From contig CAJXKA010000005.1 in the NCBI GenBank assembly GCA_913055655.1, forward strand, positions 124,001 through 188,000: a DNA stretch of 64,000 nucleotides. Direction: 5' to 3'. Of this stretch, positions 7,664 to 13,884 are shown one piece after another. Made by a program: the position numbers and the translations under genes. The notes under the pieces are model-generated. The model was given only the letters and a program-made list of their open reading frames with translations. It did no database searches and was not told where the DNA came from. Numbering within the stretch: position 1 is the stretch's first letter; each line of letters opens with the position of its first letter. The stretch comes from an uncultured Oceanospirillales bacterium (GTDB lineage Bacteria > Pseudomonadota > Gammaproteobacteria > Xanthomonadales > SZUA-36).

Positions 7664-9253
7664 TCATTCCACGTGCTCCACCGCTGCCGCCTCCACGGCC
7701 AGCGCGGCGCTGTGTCGATTGAAGTATTCGTCAAAGCCGGCGACGTCGCCCGGCGCCGGCGCGACGGCCGGGCCGATGGAATCGCCGATCAGCGTGTCCA
7801 GGAAATCCGGCAGCGACTGCCCGCGATCCTCGCGAACCAGGAAGGCCGCCAGCAGGGCCATGCCCCAGGCGCCGCCCTCGCCGGCCGTGTTCGGCAGGCC
7901 GACCGGCGTATTGGTCGCCGCCGCCATGATCCGCTGGCCCACGCCCTCGGTCTTGAAGAAGCCGCCATGGCCGCGCAGTTCCTCCACTTTCACACCCTCG
8001 CGCTCGGTCAGCACGTTCATGCCGGTGCGCAGCGCGCACAACGCCGAGAACAGGTGGGCGCGCACGAAATTCGCCAGCGTGAAGCGCGCGCCGGTGCCGC
8101 GAACGAACAGCGGCCGGCCCTCGCTGAAGCCGGTCATGTGTTCACCGGACACGTAGCCGTAGGCCAGCAGGCCGCCGGCATCGTCATCGCCTTCCAGCGC
8201 CAGCGGCATCAGCTTGCCGAACAGCGTATCGTCGTCGAACTCGGCGCCCAGCAGCGTCGCAGCTTCGCCCAGCAGGCCGGCCCAGGCGTCAAAGTCCGAA
8301 GAACAGTTGTTGGAATGCGCCATGCCCACCAGTTCGCCGTCAGGCGTCAGCACCAGGTCGATTTCGTGGTGGACGGACGAGAGGCGTTCTTCCAGCACCA
8401 GCATGGCGAACACCGACGTTCCCGCGGAAACGTTGCCGGTGCGCGGACGCACGCTGTTGGTCACCACCATGCCGGTCTGCGCGTCGCCTTCCGGCGGCGC
8501 CAGGGGCGCGCCGGGCTGCAGTGCACCCGAGGCATCGAGCAACGCCGCACCTTCAGCGGTCAATGTCCCGGCGGGCTCACCCACCGGCACGATGGCCGGC
8601 AGGATGTCACCGAGCTTCCAGCCCAGGCCGCGGTCAGCGACATGGCTGTCGAAGGTTTCCAGCATCCAGGCGTCCCACTGGCCGGTTTTGGGGTCCACGG
8701 GGAACATGCCCGAAGCATCACCCACGCCGATGGCCCACTCGCCGGACAGTTTCCAGTGCACCCAGCCCGCCAGCGTGGTGATGTGCGCGATGTCGCGCAC
8801 GTGCGCCTCGCCCTGCGTGATGGCGTGGTAGAGGTGCGCGATGCTCCAGCGCTGCGGAATCGGCCAGCCCAGCAGGTCGGTCAGGGCCGTGGAGGCCTCG
8901 CCCGTGAAATTGTTACGCCAGGTCCGGAACGGCACGAGCAGCTCGCCATCGGCGTCGGTGGCGATGTAGCCGTGCATCATGGCACTGAAACCGAGCGCGC
9001 CAATGCGGGTCAGCTCAACCCCGTGGGTGTCACGGACATCGCGCGCCAGTTCGGCGTAGCTGGCGGCCACGCCGTCCAGTACGTCCTGCATGCCATAGGT
9101 CCAGACGCCGTCTTCCAGCTGGTTTTCCCAGCCGAAGGCGCCTGAGCCAAGGGGCTTGCCGCACGGCGTGACCAGTGTCGACTTGATCCGGGTCGAGCCC
9201 AGCTCACAGCCGAAAACCACGTCACCCGTGGCGATTCTTTGAGCCTCGTTCAT
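7664..9253 (-). CDS. FGGY-family carbohydrate kinase, predicted L-ribulokinase
   Basis: 529 residues. The N-terminal ATPase fold has VVFGCELGSTRIKSTLVT; the substrate region includes GALGFSAMMHGYIATDADG and VPFRTWRNNFTGEAS; the second domain holds NVSAGTSVFAMLVLEE and LRGHGGFFKTEGVGQRI. This CELGSTRIK/MMHGY signature belongs to an FGGY branch distinct from classical AraB (about 560 residues). Position directly before araD and araA makes L-ribulose phosphorylation the obvious role, so it is probably a non-orthologous ribulokinase. A perfect TATAAT lies upstream at 9309-9314. The family is certain; the substrate is inferred from the operon. Confidence 0.85.
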   Translation of the reverse strand: MNEAQRIATGDVVFGCELGSTRIKSTLVTPCGKPLGSGAFGWENQLEDGVWTYGMQDVLDGVAASYAELARDVRDTHGVELTRIGALGFSAMMHGYIATDADGELLVPFRTWRNNFTGEASTALTDLLGWPIPQRWSIAHLYHAITQGEAHVRDIAHITTLAGWVHWKLSGEWAIGVGDASGMFPVDPKTGQWDAWMLETFDSHVADRGLGWKLGDILPAIVPVGEPAGTLTAEGAALLDASGALQPGAPLAPPEGDAQTGMVVTNSVRPRTGNVSAGTSVFAMLVLEERLSSVHHEIDLVLTPDGELVGMAHSNNCSSDFDAWAGLLGEAATLLGAEFDDDTLFGKLMPLALEGDDDAGGLLAYGYVSGEHMTGFSEGRPLFVRGTGARFTLANFVRAHLFSALCALRTGMNVLTEREGVKVEELRGHGGFFKTEGVGQRIMAAATNTPVGLPNTAGEGGAWGMALLAAFLVREDRGQSLPDFLDTLIGDSIGPAVAPAPGDVAGFDEYFNRHSAALAVEAAAVEHVE

Positions 9254-9356
9254 GTTGCCTCGAATACTGCCGCAATCTTATGTCCGCCCGTCACAGGGCG
9301 GGCGAACAATTATAAAGAGCCGGCGGACTAATTACGATAAGTATGACAAATCATAC
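9254..9356 (-). promoter_or_regulatory. Control region upstream of the kinase-araD-araA genes
   Basis: Reading the minus strand toward the kinase start: a perfect 6-base inverted repeat GTATGACAAATCATAC (9341-9356), a poor -35 near 9332-9337, a consensus -10 TATAAT (9309-9314), then a hairpin CCGCCC/GGGCGG (9284-9301) in the presumed leader. The weak -35 next to a palindrome suggests a regulator site, possibly activation. The palindrome also overlaps the stop codon of the HAD gene. No AraC or AraR gene is in the window. Confidence 0.5.
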
Positions 9357-10013
9357 CGATTGAGAAAACAGGCTGGAAATGACACCCCAGTCGACCGACT
9401 CCAGTGATTCAACCGCCAGGTCCGCTTCACCCAGCGATTCCAGCGGATGCGTGGTCGCCACGGCGATGACTTTCGCGCCGGCGCCGAGGCCGGCATCGAT
9501 CCCCACGTGGGCGTCTTCGAACACCACGCACTGCTCCGGTGCCCGCCCCAGGGCGGCCGCGCTCTTCTCGAACACTTCCGGGTCGGGCTTGCCGTGGGAA
9601 ACGTCCTCCGACGTGATCACCGCGGAAAAGTACTCGCGAATACCCAGCACATCGAAGACGGTTTCGATGTTCTCGCGATGGGTCGACGAGGCGACCGAGC
9701 ACGGCGCGCCATTGTCACGCAGGGTGGCCAGCAGTTCGCGGACCCCGGGCAAGGCCTCGATGCCCTCTTCGCGGATGATCTCGCGGTAGAGCGCTTCCTT
9801 GCGAAGCGAAAGCCGCCGGATCTCGTCAGCATCCTCGGTCCATCCCAGGATGCCGGGAATGATGACCTCGTTCTTCATGCCGAAACCGCGTTTGAAATGG
9901 TCAGCCGGCAACTCGCGCCCTTCCTCCTGGGCGAGCAGCTCCCAACTTTTCTCATGCTGGGACGACGAGTCAATCACAACGCCATCCCAGTCGAACAGTG
10001 CACCTGGAGTCAT
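9351..10013 (-). CDS. HAD-superfamily sugar phosphatase / beta-phosphoglucomutase-like
   Basis: 220 residues with the four HAD motifs: ALFDWDGVVIDSS (nucleophile D8, acid D10), CSVASSTHRENI (Ser/Thr motif), SHGKPDPEVFEKSAAALG (Lys motif) and CVVFEDAHVGIDAGLGAGAKVIAV (Asp motif). The helical cap between D10 and motif II is subclass I, as in beta-phosphoglucomutase and small sugar phosphatases. It lies 97 bases upstream of the kinase gene on the same strand and may be cotranscribed. It could clear toxic sugar phosphates or act as a sugar phosphate mutase; the sequence does not decide. Confidence 0.85.
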   Translation of the reverse strand: MTPGALFDWDGVVIDSSSQHEKSWELLAQEEGRELPADHFKRGFGMKNEVIIPGILGWTEDADEIRRLSLRKEALYREIIREEGIEALPGVRELLATLRDNGAPCSVASSTHRENIETVFDVLGIREYFSAVITSEDVSHGKPDPEVFEKSAAALGRAPEQCVVFEDAHVGIDAGLGAGAKVIAVATTHPLESLGEADLAVESLESVDWGVISSLFSQSV

Positions 10014-10028
10014 CCGCGGATTATAGGC

Positions 10029-10052
10029 AAAAAAAAGCCCGGCAAGCCGGGC
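10029..10052 (-). terminator. Rho-independent terminator of the small membrane protein gene
   Basis: On the minus strand GCCCGGC, a two-base TT turn, GCCGGGC and then eight T. It lies between the end of the 87-residue gene (10107) and the start of the HAD gene (10013), so it separates these two units. Confidence 0.8.
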
Positions 10053-10106
10053 GCACTCCTTATTATTATTTTTATGGTTGTCAGCGAATCCCTGGCTCTC
10101 TCTGGA

Positions 10107-10370
10107 TCAGCGTATCCGCCTTGTTGTTGACTGGAGGAACAGGCCCAGGGCCAGCACCCCCGTGATCACACCCAGCACCAACCAGCCATTCAGGTCCTGC
10201 CATGACACCTGGCGGGTGCTAGCCATCACCGGCGACGCAAAACATGCCAGCAATGCAAAATTCCATGTCCGAATTATAGTTCGGGAACCGGTCAGGCTGA
10301 CCGCATGCCTGGACCGGCCGGTCCGGGCGAACGAACGGAATACCATTTCCTTCAGCCGAGCGAGTCCCAT
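10107..10370 (-). CDS. Small predicted exported/membrane protein of unknown function
   Basis: 87 residues, no family recognised. The ATG at 10370 follows AAGGGAG with a six-base gap, a strong ribosome site, and a clear terminator follows the stop; together these argue that it is a real gene. A basic N-terminus is followed by a hydrophobic stretch ending ALLACFASPVMA (possible signal peptide), a short polar linker STRQVSWQDLN, a second hydrophobic span GWLVLGVITGVLALGLFLQ and a basic tail STTRRIR. The linker, transmembrane span and Arg-rich tail look like a C-terminal membrane anchor. Unusual for an exported protein is the 30-residue basic region before the first hydrophobic stretch. Confidence 0.5.
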   Translation of the reverse strand: MGLARLKEMVFRSFARTGRSRHAVSLTGSRTIIRTWNFALLACFASPVMASTRQVSWQDLNGWLVLGVITGVLALGLFLQSTTRRIR

Positions 10371-10490
10371 TGCAAACTCCCTTTCGTTGGTACGGGACCC
10401 CCCCAACCGCGGACAATACTGCAATAAAACTTAACTCGATTCAACCTAAACTTTAAACGTTTTACTTCGACTCGCCGCAAAGTGCCGTTT

Positions 10491-10522
10491 TTGTGATACC
10501 GAACCGCATTTTTCGGTAAAAT
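10491..10522 (+). promoter_or_regulatory. Possible tRNA-Thr promoter
   Basis: TAAAAT at 10517-10522 lies 24 bases before the tRNA 5' end, a suitable -10. The best -35 candidate TTGTGA (10491-10496) is 20 bases away, longer than ideal, so the call is weak. Confidence 0.35.
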
Positions 10523-10545
10523 CGGCGCCTGCGTCACACCCTGAT

Positions 10546-10621
10546 GCCGGTATAGCTCAGTTGGTAGAGCAACTGATTTGTAATCAGTAGGTCCCGAGTT
10601 CGAATCTTGGTGCCGGCACCA
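10546..10621 (+). tRNA. tRNA-Thr (anticodon TGT)
   Basis: A 76-base cloverleaf with encoded CCA. Acceptor arm GCCGGTA pairs with TGCCGGC (one T-G pair), D-arm GCTC...GAGC, anticodon stem ACTGA/TCAGT with loop TTTGTAA placing TGT at 10579-10581, and T-arm with GTTCGAATC. It reads ACA codons. Confidence 0.97.
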
Positions 10622-10651
10622 TCGTTCCCCCACGAACCCGGCCTGGTGCCG

Positions 10652-10864
10652 CTAAGTGTTCAGCGCCGCCAGCTTCCTGTCGATTTCCGCCAGTTCCTGT
10701 TCGGCGACCCGGGCGATTTCCTGCAGCACCTCAAAGTTTTCGAGCTCGACGGCCTGCTCCGAGGAATCGGCATCCAGGCCGCGACCCAGGTCCTTGCGGA
10801 TCGCCGCCAGGCGGTTCTCCAGTTCGGCCTTCTGTGCCAGCAGTGCTTCCTTGGTGTCACTCAT
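10652..10864 (-). CDS. DksA/TraR-like coiled-coil protein lacking the zinc finger
   Basis: 70 residues, nearly all helical heptads. The central stretch AIRKDLGRGLDADSSEQAVELEN followed by FEVLQEIARVAEQELAEIDRKLAAL matches the two-helix coiled-coil tip of DksA/TraR-family proteins, including the Asp-Ala-Asp turn and the EQAxELEN motif. In that family the next residues are normally a Cys4 zinc finger; here the protein stops at ALNT. It could reach into the RNA polymerase secondary channel or be a degenerate relic. It lies 17 bases downstream of the large secreted-protein gene on the same strand, without a terminator between. Confidence 0.7.
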   Translation of the reverse strand: MSDTKEALLAQKAELENRLAAIRKDLGRGLDADSSEQAVELENFEVLQEIARVAEQELAEIDRKLAALNT

Positions 10865-10881
10865 GGGTCTGATCCGTTCGG

Positions 10882-12909
10882 TTATCGTGGGCTCAGTTCC
10901 AGTATTGCCGCCCTGTGCTCATTGGTTTCCCAGGTGCGGCCATGGACCAGCACCCGCAGGCCATCCGGTGAGAGATCGGCCACGCGCAGTTCAAGCCAGC
11001 GCTCAGCCGATGCGCCAGTGGCCTCGACAATATCGGTGATCGCGTGGATGCCCGTCGCCTGCGTCCAGATGAAACCTTCAGGTGGCGGCTTCGGACTTGC
11101 GAGCGGACTGTAGGCCTCAAAGTCGCCCACGATCATCGACCCTGCCGCATCAATCGCCAGGGGCCGGTGCTTTTCGATCACGGGATTGTCATCCACATCA
11201 TAAACCCCGGTGGCGCGCACGTTGCCGAGCAGGCCGTAACGGCCATCCGCGGTCCAGAACCATGACTGCGCCCGGTTGTAGCGTTCGTCACCGACCAGGA
11301 GCTCCGAGATGAGGTTGCCGGCGACAACCTCGCAGAGGGCGTCACAGGCAATGGCGCTGGCGAGGATTTCGCCTTCCGGGTTGCGGATCAGCCGCGGCTC
11401 CCCGGCGTTGGTCCAACGCATGGCTTCGGAACCGGTGACCTGGATGAAGGGTGGGATGGGCGTAATGACCGGGAATGACTGCGAGCCCACCACGACCTGT
11501 GCATCGATGGAAGCCGCTGTTGGAACGGTAAACGCCCCTTCGTCCAGGCGGGGCAACGCCCGATCTCCGGCAATGGGATCAAACATCCAGGGCTCTTCAT
11601 CCCGCGACGGGTCGGTAAAACGACGGCCCAACAGGACACCACCGTCCCTGGACCCGCCAGACAGCACCGCCATGGAAGAGTCCAACTCGTCCACAGGTGT
11701 CCAGCCGACATTGCGCCACCACGCCAGTGGCCCAAAGCTTTCGTTGGTCAGGAGTCCCGCAGGTACCGGCTCATTCACGACGATCCGTTCGGCCAGCTCG
11801 CTGACCAGGACTGGGCTATCGCGCCAGATTTCCTCGCCCGAAAGCGTCGTCCACTCGCTTTCACCGGGGGCCATGACGACCACCTCGCCCACGCTTTCGC
11901 CGTCGAGCTCGCGCACGCCGACTACTGTGCCGTTGTCAGTGACGCGGCGTACCGTGATTGAATCATCCTGGGGAACCGGAATGTCCGTCCAGTTGGCTTC
12001 GTAAAGGTCGGCGAGGCCGGGTTTCACATACGGGCACGCCGGGCTGGCCAGCCGGCTCAGCCGTTTCAGGTCCTGGCTGCCGGTGCCGAACCCGGGCAGT
12101 TCGGATTCGTAGTTCATGCCGCCGTCGTTGCAGGCCAGGTTCATGTCCATCTGGCCCCAGTCGAAGCGTTCGACATCGGTCTTGTCGAAGGCAGCGCCGA
12201 AGCGGGCGCCGCGTGTGCCGGTCAGTTCCGGCACGACGATCACGCCGTCCTCGTAGGTGCCCAGGCCGGACATCCAGGCCTGGTTGCCCTGGTCGTCGTA
12301 GGTGAACCAGAAGACCAGCGCCTCGTTGCGGGTCAGCCACTGCACGGTGAAGCCTTCACCGCTGTGGGTGGTGTCGTACCAGTCGCCGCTCTGGCCGGCA
12401 TAGGCCATGACCGGTTCGCCGGGGATGCCGTTGATGGACTCGCAGCCCGCGGCCATGGTGCGGCTCAGGCGTTTCAGGTCGACTTCGGCGCTTTCGCCGA
12501 AGGCCGTCCAGTTGACGGTACCGGCCTGGCAGTCGCCAAAGCGGAACGTGGCGCTGCCGACAACTTCGCGAACCACGTCATTCTTGTCGAAATCCTCGCC
12601 GAAGGTCGCGCCCCGGGTCACCACCAGTTCGGGCACGCTGATGTACTGGCCATCATCATCTGTCATGACCTGGCCGACACCGGTCAGCCAGCGCTGGCCG
12701 CCGTCGTCATCGTAGGTGTACCAGTAAGCCGTGGCCCGGTCGTCGTTGAGAATTTCCAGTACCCAGCCTTCGCCGCTGCGGTCCGGGTCGTACCAGGCGG
12801 CCGTGTGGCCGGGCTCGACAATGGAGGTCTGCGCCAGCGCGGAGCCGGCGATAAGGGCGGCAAAGGGGGTGGCCAGTGCCGCCACCATGATCCTGTTGGT
12901 GGTGCGCAT
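10882..12909 (-). CDS. Large secreted protein with two W-Y-D SGEGW modules and a HAF-like C-terminal half
   Basis: 675 residues from the ATG at 12909, preceded by AAGGA; an upstream in-frame TTG at 12924 would overlap this ribosome site and is less likely. A signal peptide ends GSALAQ. Two related modules follow: AAWYDPDRSGEGWVLEILN with WYTYDDDGGQRWLTGVG, and GDWYDTTHSGEGFTVQWL with WFTYDDQGNQAWMSGLG, each followed by a VPEL..TRGA(T/R)FG segment and a Cys-containing end with DLKRLSR. The remaining ~370 residues alternate W/G-rich strands resembling the HAF-type beta-propeller repeats of extracellular proteins. Function unknown; the modules recur in secreted proteins of Xanthomonadales relatives. 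Confidence 0.8.
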   Translation of the reverse strand: MRTTNRIMVAALATPFAALIAGSALAQTSIVEPGHTAAWYDPDRSGEGWVLEILNDDRATAYWYTYDDDGGQRWLTGVGQVMTDDDGQYISVPELVVTRGATFGEDFDKNDVVREVVGSATFRFGDCQAGTVNWTAFGESAEVDLKRLSRTMAAGCESINGIPGEPVMAYAGQSGDWYDTTHSGEGFTVQWLTRNEALVFWFTYDDQGNQAWMSGLGTYEDGVIVVPELTGTRGARFGAAFDKTDVERFDWGQMDMNLACNDGGMNYESELPGFGTGSQDLKRLSRLASPACPYVKPGLADLYEANWTDIPVPQDDSITVRRVTDNGTVVGVRELDGESVGEVVVMAPGESEWTTLSGEEIWRDSPVLVSELAERIVVNEPVPAGLLTNESFGPLAWWRNVGWTPVDELDSSMAVLSGGSRDGGVLLGRRFTDPSRDEEPWMFDPIAGDRALPRLDEGAFTVPTAASIDAQVVVGSQSFPVITPIPPFIQVTGSEAMRWTNAGEPRLIRNPEGEILASAIACDALCEVVAGNLISELLVGDERYNRAQSWFWTADGRYGLLGNVRATGVYDVDDNPVIEKHRPLAIDAAGSMIVGDFEAYSPLASPKPPPEGFIWTQATGIHAITDIVEATGASAERWLELRVADLSPDGLRVLVHGRTWETNEHRAAILELSPR

Positions 12910-13010
12910 GATGATTCCTTTCAACTCGTATGGCTTGAGGGTCCCCTCCCCTGTACCCCCAGTTTAGCGAAGCCAGAAAAAAAAAAAGCAGTTTCAATCA
13001 CATGACAGTG

Positions 13011-13865
13011 TCATTTACCCGGCGCCACGCCCAGGTTTTGAAGATATTCAATGCTTTGCGGCACCTGCTGCACCACCCGCGAAGATTCGTCCTCGATGAA
13101 GAACCAGCGGATGCCCTGGCGCTTCGCCTCGGCGACCACCCCGGCGATGCCGACATCGCCCTGGCCGAGCACGACATTGGTTTCGACGTCGGAGTGGCCG
13201 GTGGTGGTGTCGGGTGTGCCGGGCAGGCGGTCCTTCAGGTGCAGTGACTTGAAACGACCCGGGTAGCGCCGCAGGTAATCGACCGGGTCGCCGCCGCCCT
13301 GTTTGATCCAGTACACGTCCATCTGGAACTCGGCGCCGGTGACGTTCCGCAGCATGTAGTCGAGCAAGGTGCCGTCGCCGTACGGCAATAACTCGTAGCC
13401 GTGCGGATGGTACTGCAGGGTGATGTCGTTGGCGGCGAACAGCGGGCCAGCCTCGTTCATCACTTTCACGGCTTTTTCGGCATCCTCGAAGGTAAAGCCT
13501 TTCGCGCCGTCGTGGGGAATCCAGTAGAAGGTGGCGAAATCGGCGCCGTAGAAGCGCGCCTTGTAAACGGCCGCGATCGGGTTGTCGCGCAGTTCCTCGA
13601 ACGAAGTATCCACGCTGGCGACCTGGATGCCATGCGCCTTCAGCGCGGCGTGGAATTCATCGACGTTCAGGTCGTACAGCGCGCCACCACCCTCGGCCCA
13701 TTCCAGGCCCCATTCTTCCATCAGTGCAAACGCCGCCGGTACGTCTTCGGCCATCTGGTTGCGCAGGCTGTAGAGCTGCAGGCCCAGTTCCTGGGCGCCG
13801 GTCATGGGTGTGACCAGCATAGCGGCCAGGCCCGTCAGCAGGGCGGTTCGGGTCATACGCTTCAT
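13011..13865 (-). CDS. Exported xylose-isomerase-like TIM-barrel protein (sugar isomerase/epimerase family)
   Basis: 284 residues from the ATG at 13865. A signal peptide (MKRMTRTALLTGLAAMLVTP to about TGAQ) is followed by ELGLQLYSLRNQMAEDVPAAFALM, the first strand and helix of AP-endonuclease-2-type TIM barrels. Candidate metal ligands sit in LQYHPHGYEL, FQMDVYWIKQGG, FKSLHLKDR and WFFIEDE. Such exported members are common in saccharolytic Bacteroidetes and Xanthomonadales, but their substrates are mostly unknown. It starts 19 bases after the PQQ dehydrogenase stop and is the last gene of this three-gene group. A palindrome ATGACAGTGTCAT (13002-13014) overlaps its stop and a T-run follows on the minus strand at about 12977-12987, possibly a weak terminator. 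Confidence 0.85.
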   Translation of the reverse strand: MKRMTRTALLTGLAAMLVTPMTGAQELGLQLYSLRNQMAEDVPAAFALMEEWGLEWAEGGGALYDLNVDEFHAALKAHGIQVASVDTSFEELRDNPIAAVYKARFYGADFATFYWIPHDGAKGFTFEDAEKAVKVMNEAGPLFAANDITLQYHPHGYELLPYGDGTLLDYMLRNVTGAEFQMDVYWIKQGGGDPVDYLRRYPGRFKSLHLKDRLPGTPDTTTGHSDVETNVVLGQGDVGIAGVVAEAKRQGIRWFFIEDESSRVVQQVPQSIEYLQNLGVAPGK

Positions 13866-13884
13866 GGCGTGTTCCTCGTTGTCG

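Noticed and set aside
5881..9145. Plus-strand open frames of 541 and 496 codons opposite araA, araD and the kinase
   Set aside because: Antisense shadows; the minus strand carries intact AraA, AraD and FGGY signatures over the whole span.
10107..10424. Possible frameshifted remnant of a larger gene before tRNA-Thr
   Set aside because: The unit has its own ribosome site and terminator and no coding signal continues in other frames.
12910..12924. Extended start (TTG at 12924) for the secreted repeat protein
   Set aside because: The AAGGA ribosome site falls inside the extension and directly precedes the ATG at 12909.
12975..13014. Palindrome plus T-run as a Rho-independent terminator after the TIM-barrel gene
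   Set aside because: The stem ATGACA/TGTCAT is weak and about 14 bases from the T-run, so it is only mentioned with the gene.
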